Shown here: one piece after another, positions 35,741 to 50,700 of the stretch
How positions within the stretch are numbered: the stretch's first letter is position 1
How the letters are laid out: each line of letters begins with the position of its first letter
Assembly: GCA_033065855.1 (NCBI GenBank)
Contig: JAVXUO010001547.1
Span: forward strand, 124,001 to 188,000
Length of the DNA: 64,000 bases
Reading direction: 5' to 3'
DNA from: Escallonia rubra
Lineage: Eukaryota; Streptophyta; Magnoliopsida; Escalloniales; Escalloniaceae
Made by a program: the position numbers and the translations under genes
The notes under the pieces: model-generated
What the model saw: only the letters and a program-made list of their open reading frames with translations
Databases searched by the model: none
Told to the model about the DNA's origin: nothing

Positions 35741-38700
35741 ATGACGATGGAAGAAGGCACCGAGAGTTGCGGCAGCAGGACGGCGGATACGACGTCGTTT
35801 TCGTCGTCGTCGTCGGCGAAGCAGAGGCAGAGAGTGGAGGTCTTCAACGAGGTGCTGGCTTGGCTCCACCAAATGAACCACGAGGAGGCCACGCTTCCCG
35901 ACTTTGAGGCCCAGCTCTGGACTCATTTCAGTCGCCTTCCTCCTCGGTACACCCCCTACCCAACCCCATCCCTAATTCTACCTCTTCGAGTTTTGTTCTC
36001 TATTTGGGATGAGTAGGAAGGCCGGAAGTTCGTTTCTTGCTATAACTTTAGAACTGAGCTGTCGGCCTTCGATTAACTAGTTGCTGGAATTCTCTCGTTA
36101 TATGCATCTAAAAGTATGCATTTTGTTTGTGCTTGCTTGCTAGTACACGGGTAGTGCTTCTTCTTTTTTTTCGAACTTCTATCCCAAGTTTCGACCGGCA
36201 AATGGTGTGTCGTGTTCTACTTCGTGCATTTAAAAATAGTGGATCCCACAATTTTAACATACTTGGCTCACGGTCTCGCACATCATTTGTAAGTCAAGTT
36301 CCTGGAGTAAAAGTTTGGGAAGGCTAGCATTATCGGTAAGGACATAGGTGGGTATGCATGTGATTAATGGAGTTTTGGGCATGCATGGATGTGAATTGAT
36401 ATGCTGAATTGGGGTGCCAATCATCTTGTATTTTGCAACTGAGGCACCTATCAGGTTGGTTGAAGGCTTGTTCTTTTTTCGAGTCAATCTTTCATAAGCT
36501 GCTGCGTGCGTGACTGCGTGTGGCCCAATTGTGGGGACATTCACGCAGCATTGAATTGATGATTTTCTTGTACATTGAGAACTTGAATTGGTGCCTTTAA
36601 GTCTGATCGTTAGTGCATTTTGAGGCTTTGAATTGCTTGTATAGATATGCACTGGATGTGAATGTGGAGAGGGCAGAAGATGTGCTAATACACAAAAGAC
36701 TACTACATCTAGCGGCTGACCCAGCTAATAGACCCGTATTTGATGTTCGGCTAGTGCAGGTGGTGTACATTTGGATTCTCTACCTAACACTAATTGTTAT
36801 TTACGTTATTTGCTTCGTATCATCTTTCGTGGTCCTTGAAACCATAGAATATGTTGGACACTGCCTATTTCACATTTCCTTACCCATTTACAAGGGAAAG
36901 TCCTAAGCTATCTCATCTCTCCTTTTATCTTTTGTTTCTCTTGTCACAATATTCTGATACTACTGAAAATGGAAACACGACTTCTCTATATTTTTCCAGT
37001 GGTTACTCCTGAGCTCGAGGCTCAGGGCTCGGCGTTGAGAGCTCTGTGTGGTAATCCCTTGGGCAAATCCTACCCAGAGCCACAATTGAGTATGAAAGAT
37101 CATGGGTATATGTAGGTTGTAAGATATATCCCAATTTGAATGGGAGTTTAGGACTCCAAGTCTACAGCATTAAAAGTATGAAAGTTCATCTAATAAGAAA
37201 ACTGATTTTAAGTGGTTATAACTTGGTCCAGCTACGGACCTTGACTGCATGAAATTAGACTTAGAACTACCCTCTTGATGGCAAATTACGAGCTTCGAGA
37301 CTCCAGAACATCTAGGAGGTATGAAGTACTTCGATTAACGTTTCAGGTTCTTCAAATCTACCAACCACTAAAACATCTAGGAGTAGTCCCAGAAAAATAA
37401 GTTGGCAGATTCACCCATGAACTCAAATCTTTTCCCAGCAGAAAAGCATTTTTGCTCTCGCTGTGCGACTTGGGTCACAACTTACTGGCAGTGTATTGAC
37501 ATAAATTTTCGAGCAAAATTGAGTTTGAGAGCGGTTCTGCCTTTACTTAAGAATTGTAAAAAGGTCCAGTTTTAGGGAAATAAAATGTCGTTCATTATTG
37601 CGCTCGAGGAGAAGATTAACTAGTATCTGGAGAGTTAATAAAAAAAATGATAAAAGAAATCAATAGGAGATTCAAGTTGACTAGTAAACGTTCCATTAAA
37701 GGAGTTATGATATTCAATTTTCACTTTGCATTCAGTTGATGACAACTCTCCAGTTACTAAGGAATTACAAAAAAATCCAGTTTCTTTGAAAGATGATGTC
37801 ACTTATAACTGTACTTAAGGAGAATATTAGCTAGTATTTGGAGAGTTAATTACAACAGTAATATGAAGGAAGTAATGGGAGATTAAGTTTTGACAAATAA
37901 ACATTCAACTAAAGGATACATGAACTTCAATCTTCACCTTTTAATTAGCGATATGCAATCTTTGGTAGCCAATGGTTTTCCTTGTTCTCCAAATAGATTA
38001 GTGTGTTATACCCAGATCGCTAGTCCAGTTTAACGCTTAAATTCATCTCTGCTCCACACCCTAAACAGCAAAGATGGTAGGATCATGGTGTTATCCACGT
38101 TTCTCCAGTGGTGATGATATAATACATCAACGTTATCAGTATCTCAAAACATGTCTAAGAAACAGTATCCCAAAGAAGTTCCATCCAATATGCAGCTTGG
38201 TTTTTATGTTCCAATTGTGCCATTCCTAAGGTCGACATATTTTGACAAATATATCATCTTCTGCGACAGTTTTATTGCAAAGGTTGAAGAGGTAGGAGCT
38301 TAAGTGCATATTATGTTCAGGTGAAAACTCAATCAACCTTAATTTTTTTATTTGATTGCCTAATAGGATAGCATCCAGTGACATAAACCCTTTAATATTA
38401 AAAATAGAGGATCTTCCTCTGGTAATTACGAAAAAGAAAAATTAAGATTTATACTATGGAAAGTGGAAACCTAGACGAAGAACAGAATAATCAAGAAGCT
38501 TCTGTCTAGTCCTTATTTTATTTTCTGCCGAAGTAGGTTACTATAACCTTAAAAATATAAATAATATTATGTAATTAGAGAATGCAGAATCTTCAGATCT
38601 CTGTATCACCATTGGAGTAATAAGAATGGTGGAAATCTTTGTTGCCGCAGCTGATACCACACGATAAGCGTTGTTTGGCCATTTCCCTAGAGCTTAAGCT

Positions 38701-41700
38701 TTTAGAGGAAGTGGTAATAGCATGGCATTAGAGTTCTGGTGAGCAGTTTACTGTGCTTTTGTTGTGCCATCATGTGCACATTTGCTGTGTCTGTGTGGGC
38801 ACTCGTACGTTAGGGGAGGTGTTAAAGCATGATAAATGAGTTTTGGACCCATGCTCTAATAGCCAATATATAACAGGACGCGCAAAGGGGCTTTGTCCTC
38901 CATCTTAATTACATTCTTATTCCCTCCATCTCATCAGAATTCATCCAATTACGTTGACGCCTTCCACTGGGGATTACACCTCAAACAACATTATGCCATA
39001 ATGTAATGGCGACTTGCAAAATTTGGGGCATATAGGTGTTTGGTACTTAGAAGTTACGGAGGCATGATTCCAGATTAGGATGGGGAAAAACTTAAAATGC
39101 GAAACAAATCTGAAACATTGTTCCTTGAATCAGGAATGTTGAGATCATCAATTTTTGCTGCACTGAGTTGCACATTGAGTGGCAATTTGGTCCCCAAGGA
39201 CACTGAACTTATGACTGAGGTTGTGACTTGTGAGGCCCCAAAGTCAAGAAAGTTTATTTGCATTGGTCTCAAGTTTTTTTGATATTAAGATAAATATTTG
39301 CATTAGGAGATCTTGGAGAATCCTATTGGTAAAAGAGTGTTAAAGAGAAAATCTTATGAAGGATTGCTTAAGTGCATCAATGAGGAGAATCTAGGGAAGT
39401 TGTCCAGTGACCAATGAAGGTATGAATAGTGAATTTCCTGCTACAATATTAGTTTACCAAGGAAACCCATGTCATTTTTAGTTTAGCAAATGGATGAGCT
39501 TACAGAAATAATTTCAAAAACATGGTCTAATGGCATAGGTGCATTCAATGCTACTAGATGAAGACTACATGCTAAGTTAGAGTTTTGAAGAAGTACCTTG
39601 GTCCTTGGAATCCAAAGGTTTTGGAATGCAATTTAAGCAGGACTAAGACGAAATCTGGGAATGCAATTTTAGTAAGAGTATGAGGTGGTCTAAAGGTTAA
39701 GTAAATTTGTAAGAGCAACAATTATAGCATCTTGGATCGATATCGCACAAGGAGGGAGATAATGATGAGGGCGTTGCCCGTAGGATAAGAGCAGGTTGAA
39801 TATAATGGTGTCGGTGTGAATATATTCCTCTAAATTTTGAAGGGAAATTTGATAGAGCTGCTGTTTGACCAGTGCTGATCTATGATTCCGCTAGAGACAC
39901 ACCCTCCAGTGCATTTGTACCCACATATCGCAGCAAAATTGATGGCTTCACCGTGTTGAAGGTCACTTCAATGAATGCTACTCTTTTAGTAGAGGACTAC
40001 CTGTTGTTGAAACTGATATATTGAAAAATCCATCTGCTACTTTTAGCTGTTGGATAGTGTACTAGAAATCGCAGATAGTTCTGGACCATCCACTTTGGAA
40101 TGTTCAGAAACCAGCCGTCCATTTTGCTGAGGTGTGTGGTAACATATACGTTGGAGACAGCTGCTAGATGTGGATCAAATTCCTATATAATTGGTCTTCA
40201 TCTTTATCTTACTACATTTGCACTTAATATGTTTATATGAGTGAGCTCACTTGTTGAAAAGAAAAACGATTCAAGGCGTTGTGCGTTGATATATTGCTGG
40301 GCGGCGCGCGGGTGGGCGGGGGGGGGGGGGGGGGGGGTTAATACTTGAGTGTCGTTCAAGATATTGAGTTTTAATGTAAAAATTTTTGAAAGACATGGTG
40401 AGAATGTCTGGACCTCTTCTTTTGAAGAATTTTTTACTATCAGCTTTTTGACTCGTCAAATTAACTCTCAGCTTTTTTGGCTCATATCAGTTTGATGTTT
40501 CTTGTTTCTTATGCATATGATAATGTTATGCAGGTTCATGCTACCTCAAATGGAAATGCAATGGACTCTTCCCATTTGGATTCTTCCATGAAAGAAGATG
40601 CTCAAAGTTGTTCTAATCACTCTAGCAGACAGGGGTATTAAGAATTTCAAAAATGATAATTACTTATGTTTAGTATGGATAAGCAGAATCTTTTGAGTTC
40701 AATCTACTATCTTTTTTTGCTTCCTTTTTCCCTGTGTCTTTTTTCGTTTTTTTTCGTTCTCTTGTTATCCTCTCTCTCACTCTCTCTCTCTCTCTCTCTC
40801 TCTCCCTCTCTCTCAGACTTCATCCTCCACCCACCTTTGGTTCGTCACAAAATCTTGAAGCTCTTGTACTTCCAGCTAATCGATCTGATGCTGATGATGG
40901 AGACAGTGTTGTGAATTCAACATCCCAGCTGTTGCGGTAATATACAAAATTAGCTTTATCTACTACTTCTGATCTAAGATGATGCAGTAGTAGATCACCA
41001 GAATTTCTAGGGTTGCGGAAGTTCTAGATTGATAGTCATACATCACTGCAGTAAATGGTATTCTTTTGCCTGATTACTTCTTTGTAATTTAAAAACATAC
41101 TGGATTTAGAGGCTATAAAGATCAAGGATATACTTTTCAAAATTTTCCTTTGTGGATCATAAATTTACTCCTATACATACTCGTAAATGAGCTTGTTTTC
41201 TCATGATTCTACAAACTTGAGTTTCTATCATTGGAAAACGCATACGTTTTACAAGTCACTCTACCAGGAAGTTTTTTTATATCTCATGACCATGGGAGTT
41301 TGCTTAAGTAACATAATTTTGTTCAGGTTAGATCTTTCGCCCAGTCATATATTAGGGAATAGGTTGTTGTTGTTCTAAAACAGGACAAAGTTGAAAGCTG
41401 TTTTAATTAGGCGTATATGCTTCAAATTGCACATTTTGGCACCAATATCTTTTATTTAATTTTTGGTGTTACTAGAGTAGAGAAAAAGGAGAACTTGGTC
41501 AGATGTTGGTGTTGCTGTTCTTTTTTGTCATGCTGCTGCTTCCAATTAGCAAGAGCTCTGGAGAAAGGCTTGCAATAATTCTGTTGGGGGGAGCAGGTAA
41601 GCTGGACAGCTGCAAAAGGCTTAGGTTCCACTCAAGGAGTAATTCCATTTATCTACAAGTAATTCAGTAATCTTAACTATGTGCAAGTCATATTTGTAGT

Positions 41701-44700
41701 TGTAGTTATTAATTCGGTTCTGCAACATTTGCTTCTCTTCTCTTCTCTTCTCTTCTATTTTGTTGCATAGATTCTTATAATGACAAACTAAGATAGATGG
41801 CCGAAATTTTGTAGTGAAGATATAGATAATCTACTTGTTTCTTATTATCTGCCTTTATCTACTTAATCTTATAGCTTAGCTGTTCGTAGCATACACCTTC
41901 AACTTGAAATTCTTTTCCTTGTTGGTTTTTTTGTTATATTTTGTTCGTTACCTATTACACTACTGAATTTTATTCTTTAAACTGGTAATCATGCAGTCCT
42001 ATGCACGAGATCACCTTTTCAACAGTTGACAAGCCAAAACTCCTCAGTCAGGTAGTTGACCAGATTTTCCCTTCACCCATTATATGTTGTGATTAGGAAT
42101 GTAAAATATATCAAGCGTCACCCTGGCTCAACATGACTTCTACGTGGGGCAAAAACAAAATTTTCACGAGGTGGGATTGGGTTCAGAAGTAAGTTGGGTG
42201 TACAGGATCATTTAATTTGGAGAATATTAAAGTGTACTACCATACGGCTTTACATGCCATTTGCACGTGCTGCTATGGCTACTTGAATAGCAGGCAGCGT
42301 CAAATTAACACGGTTGTGTAACCTAACAGTTATAAACACTCAAAATGGAACCTTTTCAGTTCAGTGCACGTTTAGATAAGTGAGCAAATTGTTTTTCCTG
42401 GCTGTATATGGGCATTGTTGAGCCATGCTGAACTGCTGTAAAATCATGCAAAGAAGCATAAGAACATCTTTTAAATTGTTTACTACCTCCATTTGTTGGT
42501 TGTTATCTAATTGGTTATTTTTTATTTTTAAACTTTGCGCTGATTCAACTTAGAAGCTGGATACATACGCTATGGTAATATCTCTCATCGAGTCTGTTAT
42601 TCTTAAATCTCCAGTTGACTTCCTTACTTTCTGAGGTTGGTTTAAACATACAAGAAGCCCATGCTTTCTCCACTGTTGATGGCTTCTCAGTGGATGTCTT
42701 TGTTGTAGATGGATGGCCTGATGAGGTATGGCCTTATCATTTCTGAATAGCTAAATTGCCATCTGTCGTTCAGAAATATTTTTTAGCATTTATTAGCATC
42801 CAACATCTAAACATAAAAGGAGTCTCTGATTATTGATTGGTATTTGTACAGAAAACTATTTGTTCTGTCTCTTTCCTGTGACTAACAATTATTCCACCAT
42901 CAGTTGTATTTTTTTGTGAATCATGGGTCTCTTTTGTTTGGGTTAGGGTCCATTGTAGACAAATTACCACCTGAAATTTTTGGATGTCACATTCTTCAAC
43001 TTATCATTAGCTTTTCTCCCTTGTGATTTAGATCAAGATACTTTCTCTGGAGCATCGCCTCGAGGCATCATCACCTTTTTTTAGTACATTTCAAAGGATA
43101 TATCTCATATTTACATGTAGAACAGGAGAAACGTGGAAATAGGCTCAAGCACTTTGTGAATTTTTATCGACGTTATTTTGCTTATGTAACCTAACCACAG
43201 TCCAACATCCTTCGTCAAGAAGCAGGTCATGCTTTTCGAGTTTGGATTTCACACTGTGATGAAGACATTTTAAAAAATGTTAGTTGTGAAACAAGAACTT
43301 TTCGATTCCACATGACATATAGACCTGACCAATGTGTTGTGGGAACTATTGGATGTCGGTGTGTAAAGCTTAAATGTCGTTTTGCGCACAACTAGGATTG
43401 AAATAGCATTGTGGCTCTCCTTGTGTTCTGTGATACCGGCTGGCTCTTGAGTTGTTATCCATTTCTGAGAACTAAGAATTTCTAATCAGTATGAATGTCA
43501 TGTAAGTTAGGTTCACTCTGAAATTGACTAGTTCTGACGCCTACTACCACTATCAAGTGAATCGAAGGAGGGAGGGGGATGGAGATACCACTTCCCTGTC
43601 TCTCTACTTTACTTTGGACCACACATTTCCATCTTCTCCTTCTTCGTATATACCCTATCTTTCACAGTAACCTGAACTCATTGTCATTGGCTTTTATTGC
43701 AAAATTTCCAGGAAACTGAGCTGCTTAGAGACACACTGGAAAAGGAAATTTTAAAAACGAAGGTAAGTTATACAATCATTGCTCCTTCTTTTCCTCTTTT
43801 CATTTCTTTTTCTGTTTATCCTCAATTTTGTCATGTATAAATGCATTTCTTGATGGTGATGGTGATTGTTTTACTATTGACTTATCATTCTGACTACCAC
43901 GTAAACTGACTTTCTGTTCTATATTAGCTGTGAAAGCTCTAAAAGTTTTGAAAAATTTCCTGACCAGGGGTTTATATAGTTAGCTTTCTTCAATTCTTTC
44001 TATCAATATCTTTGTGATAGGTAAATGAGTGCACTGAAAGCACTAAAGCAGGTGAAGCCTGTAATACAAAGCTCAATACATATACCAATTTTTTGGGTTG
44101 TGTCTGCCTTTTTATTTTCCAATTGGATATCTGTTTAAAATGATATTTGTGGATTGTAGCTGGTTCCATTACCTCCATATAATGATTATAATCTCATTTT
44201 TGCAAATTTCAACTTAATCCGTGGCAGTTGGTCAATTTAGTTGCATGAGCACTTCATTATCATGCTGTCAGACTTTTTCATTATGCTTATTTATAACCAA
44301 TTCGAAGTTATATTCATATAATGTTAGATTAGGAAGCCATCCCCACGTATCTTGGTCCAATCACTGCTGCAGTTAATGTTCTTTATTTCACATGACAGGA
44401 TCAAATCTTTCTCTAGTATATCATTGCTCCCCCTCCTAAGATTATATTAAAGAGGAAAAGGAAACAATAATCTCAACTTTGCAAGAAAACTGTCCTAGAA
44501 TTTTGTCAACCTGGTTTTTCCTAGAAATAGACTTGGCTACGTTAGCTCCATCTCCAAGCTACTGCATCTGCGGCAGTTTTGTGTGATGCTCAAGTCTATT
44601 CTCAGTTGGTTTTTGACAAAAAGAGGAAGGTCTGCTGACATCACGTTCTTTGCTCCTTTTGGAACATTTGGGAAAAATACATTATACAACTTCTATAGGT

Positions 44701-47700
44701 GAATATGTGTGTTAAGATGTGTACATCGGTCCCCTTTTGGTGCACCTTAAAATACATTAACATTTGATAGAAGAAAAGAGTGACTTTGCAAATGCTCTGC
44801 AGGAGCAAGCTTTGAAACAACTTTCACTGCCTACTACAAGCGAGCATGGGCAAACAGAGTCTGTATCCACTACTGATTGCGTAAGGATACCTACTGATGG
44901 AACTGATGTGTGGGAAATCAATGCCAGCCTACTGAAATTTGAAAACAAAGTTGCATCTGGTTCATTTGGCGATTTGTAAGTTTCGAGCTTTGCCACCATT
45001 CCATTATCGTGTTTAGAGTTCTCTGTGATTTCATGTTGTTCATCTTCTTCAGGTTCAAAGGCATGTATTGCAGTCAGGAAGTGGCTATCAAAGTCCTGAA
45101 GCCTGAGCTGGTTAATTTAGATATGCTGAGAGAATTCTCCCAGGAAGTCTTTATACTGAGGTTTGTTGAATATCTCTTTAGCTGCGGTGGTAGTATTACT
45201 TGATCCTCCCAGAATTTACTCGTTGATTTCTCTGCCCTAACTAAGTTCACGGTTCAAGTGCAGTTGGTACGCGGTTGGGGCCCCACATGAGTTGGATAAC
45301 TCCCCTCTTCCCCACCCTAGTAATCGGGTGGACAGACAAACCTCAACCTCACCACATCTTTAGCATTATCCTATTATTTAGAAATGGCTATCAGTCCTGG
45401 AGCCCAAGCTGCTCAATATGTGTGCTAAGAGAATTGTCGTGGAGACCTTTGTATTGGGGTTTGTTAGATATGACCTTAATAGCTTTCTTACCACATGTCC
45501 TTTCAGAATTCAGTCTTGTTTTTCGTTCCTCCCTAGCAAAGCCTGTTGCTTGAGACTTGCAGGTCACGTGGTGGGGCCTTGAATGAGTTGGATTAGTCAC
45601 CGGTTACCTACTCTTGTGGTTTTGTGGATCAATCATCCCTGATTTTTGACCTTAGTGCAAGCAATACCCTGTGTTATTTTGGCTTACAAAAGCCACCAAA
45701 CATCTAGGCTTTGGTAGCAAGTTGCCTCCTACTATAGATAAGTAAAGTTATAACTGATCTCCATGGGTCATTCTTTATGTATTTTTTATAAGTTACTTTC
45801 AAGCGTTTAATATTCCAAAAATCAAGGCTGGGATATATGATAAGTCAAAGGGTCATATACATGTTTCATTGTTTTTGCACTGCTCCTAAGCTTCTGGATC
45901 TAAAGGCGTATTTATGTACTATTTTAGATTCTTCTTATGGACATGAATTTTTCAAAGCATTGCACTATTTCGTCATTTCCATCTCACATTTCACATATTA
46001 TGTGGTTTAGTCCTGAAACTAATAGTGTTTCTGTTTATCACTATAATTGAAGCTGAAGTTTTAAACTAGCATCAGGTAAGTCGTACGCATTTGATCCGTG
46101 GTCTAGAAGTACATTACCTAAGTGCCCAGATTGAAGGGAGTGTTTGTGGGTGCCAAGCAGATGAAATTATTCATACATGCATGTCATATGTTGCTGTGTA
46201 GGGGGGATAGCCGTTTTCACCCTTATTTTATATATATTTGTACATATCATGCACATTGTGCATAAGTTTGTTCAGGTTTTACAATAATATCTTTTAAAAG
46301 AAAGTTGATGTGGTTCAGTTGGGTGGTTTATGGTTTGAATTTCAAGGCAGTCAAAATTGCAATTGTAAAGCCTTTTATGAAAGCTATTGTGTGAATGCAG
46401 TGGCCTTGGGTCTGTTATCAACTCAGGCAATACATACTTGGTTAAAACTTCGTCCGCATATCTATAGTGAGCGGAGTGCGTGAAGCATCTAAATGAGGTG
46501 AGCCTCGCAATAGTCACATTAGTTGTGATGCAGAGGTCACGGGTATGAAACGTGGAAACAGTCTCTGCACAAACTGGGGGGTAAGGCTGCGAACTCCTAA
46601 CCCTCCCAGACCTCAGAGTGGGCTTCCCTTTTGCTTTTACGTATCTCAATCTGCGGCCAAGTTGCGCAGCCACACTAGTGCAAAACTTCTGCGTGTAAGG
46701 TCCCCTATTAAGCTGATCTAGGCACTTGGGCTAAAATTTCTTGATTGGTCAGGTTTTGAATATAGAAGAGATAGACTGAGAAGCTATATGTAATCCTCTT
46801 CCAGATGTTTAACACGTGTAACAGATGTGGTGCTGATAGAGTTTAATTATCTTCTTTGGAAGTAAGTATTGACATGGTAAGTATGCGTCTCCATGCGGGG
46901 AATGGTGTTTTCAGGGGTTATTTTTTCAAAGAGCATTGTGAAGGAGGATGCGATTTGAAGAATCTTGGACATTCACTTGGTTCAGGTTAGCGCACAAGGT
47001 TTTGGCCTTACTCTGGCGGGAGCTCTTTGAAGGAAGTACCGACATGGTAAGTATGGTGTCGATGGGGGATGGTTTTTCAGGGGTTACTTTTTGAAGAGCA
47101 TTTTGAAGGAGGATGCATTTTGAAGAATATTGGACACTCAGTTGGTGAGGATGAGGAGCTTTCAGTAGCAGTTGCTTACTCTATGACTTCTTAGAGAGTT
47201 GTGTGGTATTTTCAAGATTGGAAGTTGGAATTTGTGGACCAACCTATGAATGTTTGGAAGTTAAGCTTTTTCCAGTGGCATGTTTCTTCCAGTGGCCAGT
47301 TTTCAGTGAGATTCTTTCAAGATCTATTGGTAGTGTCTATCGTGAATTTCCTCGGTAGGCTATTTGGAAAGCAAAGGCGCCCTTATTAATTGCCCATTTA
47401 CTTTGGAGATATTGCCCTTTTGTTATTATCTTGTGGGTAGTATTAATTGGACTGTGCGGCATACCATGTCGGTGTTCTCGTGTTGAAACAAGGTTTTTGG
47501 AGATAAGATCCAGGCTGACAAAGCCACAGCTTTGTATTGTTCGGTTTAATCTTAGAAACTAACTGATGATCCGGTCTGGATGCTTTACATTGGTTGTCTG
47601 AAAATCTTTTGTTCTTGGAATAATGGAGATTTGACCGAGAGGGGTTCCTGGGATTTCTTGACAGATTCTTTAAACGGGTGTTTTTTCTCAAGAGTCTAGT

Positions 47701-50700
47701 TGTTTCTTGGTTCGTTTTCTGTTTATTTAACTTTTGTTTTCGTTGTATTCTATTGCTCAGCTAACTAGTGCCTTGCCATCGGACCCTTTGGTTTGAGTAG
47801 TTCAAGGTTGACAAACTCTTGCACATAGAAACAACAATGTTTTTACATTAATTTCTAGCACACTTCCTTTAGACATGTACATGTCCTTTCCATTAGAGAT
47901 GTGTTTGGAGAACTGTGATGGTAGTTTACTTGCCTGTTTAGATGCAGTTTTCATTTCTTTCGCAGGAAAATAAGGCACAAGAACGTTGTTCAGTTCATAG
48001 GTGCATGTACACAGCCTCCAAACTTTTGCATTGTGACTGGTAAGTTTAATTGAAGCTTGAATATGTAACTTTTTAGGAAGAATCTTTTGTTATTGGGAGA
48101 TAATGTAGGCATCATGATTTTATTGTTTTCACTTGGTTCTATAAGAAAGAAAGAAATTTGCATTAGAATTTATTAGCTTTTCCTGTGATATGTTGTGTAC
48201 TATCAACTTACTACTGCAACCTTGGGATAATTTATGTAAGTCGTGCGTTACGTAAAGGAAGCGTGCTGTTTTTTGATGTTTATCTTTGTGTTATTAGAGT
48301 TCATGTCTCAAGGAAGTTTATACAGCCTTCTGCACAAACAGAGAGGGGCCTTCAAGCTTCCTACGCTACTGAAAGTGGCAATTGATGTTTCCAAAGGAAT
48401 GAATTATTTGCACCAAAATAATATAATCCACAGGGACCTGAAGACTGCAAACCTTCTGATGGATGAAAATGCAGTAAGAGGCTTTTTCTAACCTGCACAT
48501 AACATATTGTTGCTAGTGAATCATACTTATCTTTTCTCTCTGTGCGCCATTGTACTAAAAAGGTACTAAGAAACTTCTCCGTCTTTCATCTGACATATTT
48601 TGTTTAGTACAATTCAACAAGTTATTAAGCTAAATGAAACACTTCGTAATCATCAGATTACTTTCAAACCCTAATATCAATGCCCTGTTTCCAATTTCAA
48701 GTTATCTAAGCTGTTCTAATGATTTTTATTTATGAATTCTCAGAATAACACCTTCATCTCTCCCAATTCCAGCATTTTCACTAGGATTTTTAGAATTTCA
48801 CCAGTGATACATTCAGGGGGCAAATGCAATTTGCTCCCTTGTACTTTACCTCGTGCGATTTACCCTCGCTCACTAGAAAGCTAGCACTAAACTCCTTACA
48901 GTTACCGAAGTTACAGCCCTTGCACAAATAATTTAGACTTGCTAAAAATAACCGAAATTTCTTTGGACTTATATATACAAATAAGTAGTAGCTCACCACT
49001 GCCGGCAACATGGACGATGGTCAGTCTGAATTCCAAGTCCCCCAAGCTCTCAGAAGTCCAAATTGAGTACTTAATGGGTTATGGTGTCTCTTCCACTCAA
49101 TTTATTTATGGCCAAAATGAGATCTGACAAGATGTAGAGAAGGTCAGGGCTTGGGTAAAGAACTATGTGGTTTTGCAATTGCAGATATGTGTGTTCGGTG
49201 TGGTGTGTGGGTGGTGGTGGGGGGGGGGGGGGGGGGGTGCGTTTGATGAGTCTAGTGTAATTGTGGTTGATCTCTGTGGTTTCTGTCTTGCAAAATCCCC
49301 CTGAAGAAATCATGAAAAAAATGGTTGGGCATCGTCGGTCGTGATTATTGTAGTGTGTTGGTGGTGCTGCAATGGTCGTGCTGGTTATGGCCATTGTGTT
49401 CTTAGTGCATTAATGGTTAGTGATGGGAGGAAGGGGCTGAGGAAGTCCGAAGTAGGCACGGTGTTGATGTTGTGGGAAAAAAGCATCAACTTCGAAAACT
49501 TTTAGGTCAATCAGTCTGAACTTCACATGCCGTTGAAGACAAGGGTTTCTGCTTACTGTGCTGTGGGTAGGAATTTAATAGCCTATGAAATGGAGTATCA
49601 GGGGACAAAGTGCATTTACACCTACATTTTAACATCACAAAAATCTTCAAACATTATTTCGCTGAGATTTTTTGTATATATTCTTTCCACCATTACGTAA
49701 AGATCATTGTATGATTTCCACTTTTTCTAGAAAATACTTAATGAACTGTAAGAAGAAGTCTATTATGTCAATTAGGTATTTAGAGGAATACCTCTGTATA
49801 CGTGTTTGTATTGTATTTGTTAATTCGTAGGAATAAAAGTTGTATTAGGAAGAAGGACTTTAGTAGCTTTTGTCCATTATATTAGATCTAATGGCTTTGT
49901 AGGTTTTGGGAAAGAAGTCTGTCACCTTAAAAAAATTGTGTTCATGTTCTAATCTTGTAGACAAATGGTGAACGTTTTTTACTACTTAATAGAGAAACTT
50001 GACGAGTTTTGGGCTCCTGCGATTATTTTTTGTTACGGAATCAACATACATGAACCTTCTTTAAGATTTTATCTGTAGCTCTGCAATCTGCATATAGTTG
50101 GTTGCACTTTGGTGGTTTGGGAAACAGGAGGTTCATCTACATGAACGAGAATTTAAGCTCTAAGTTGAGTAGTTAATTCTGCTAAAACGAAAATTTCATA
50201 CTTTTAGCCGAGTGTGTTTGTGTTTCCGACGCCCCATTTGTAGCTACAGCACAAAATTAAAAGTTTGTTGCTAGGCCACCTTATCAGCAAAGATTGTGGA
50301 CAAGCAAAACAATTGTTTGTTTATTACCTTGTTGTACTAATGCTAATATCAGTATGTCATCGCCAAAAAACGTGTTAAAGTTGACACTGCTAGGATCAAA
50401 TTTGGTTGACTCAGTGGTCAAATACTTTACCCACCAGGTTCTACTTCAGTTTATTTTAAGAAAAGAGGTGCAGCCGGCAAACACATGACTGAAGTGTGGA
50501 AGTAAATAAATCAATTTTGCGTCATGATGTCTTGACTTTTAAGACAATCTTTGATGATACCTTGTCCTTTCCAAACGTTTTGGTGATCTGATTATAGTTA
50601 CATCGCTGAGAACTGTGTTGTAGTAAATGCCTTGTTAAAGAAATGTATCCTGGCACGGATCTGTTTGGACATTTTAGAGAAGTAATCTCCAGGTTGATTT

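Noticed and set aside
44764..44802. Extending kinase exon 8 upstream to ATG 44764
   Set aside because: Exon 7 ends in phase 0, and only the acceptor TCTGCAG ending at 44802 keeps the frame into EQALKQL; the upstream in-frame codons are intron.
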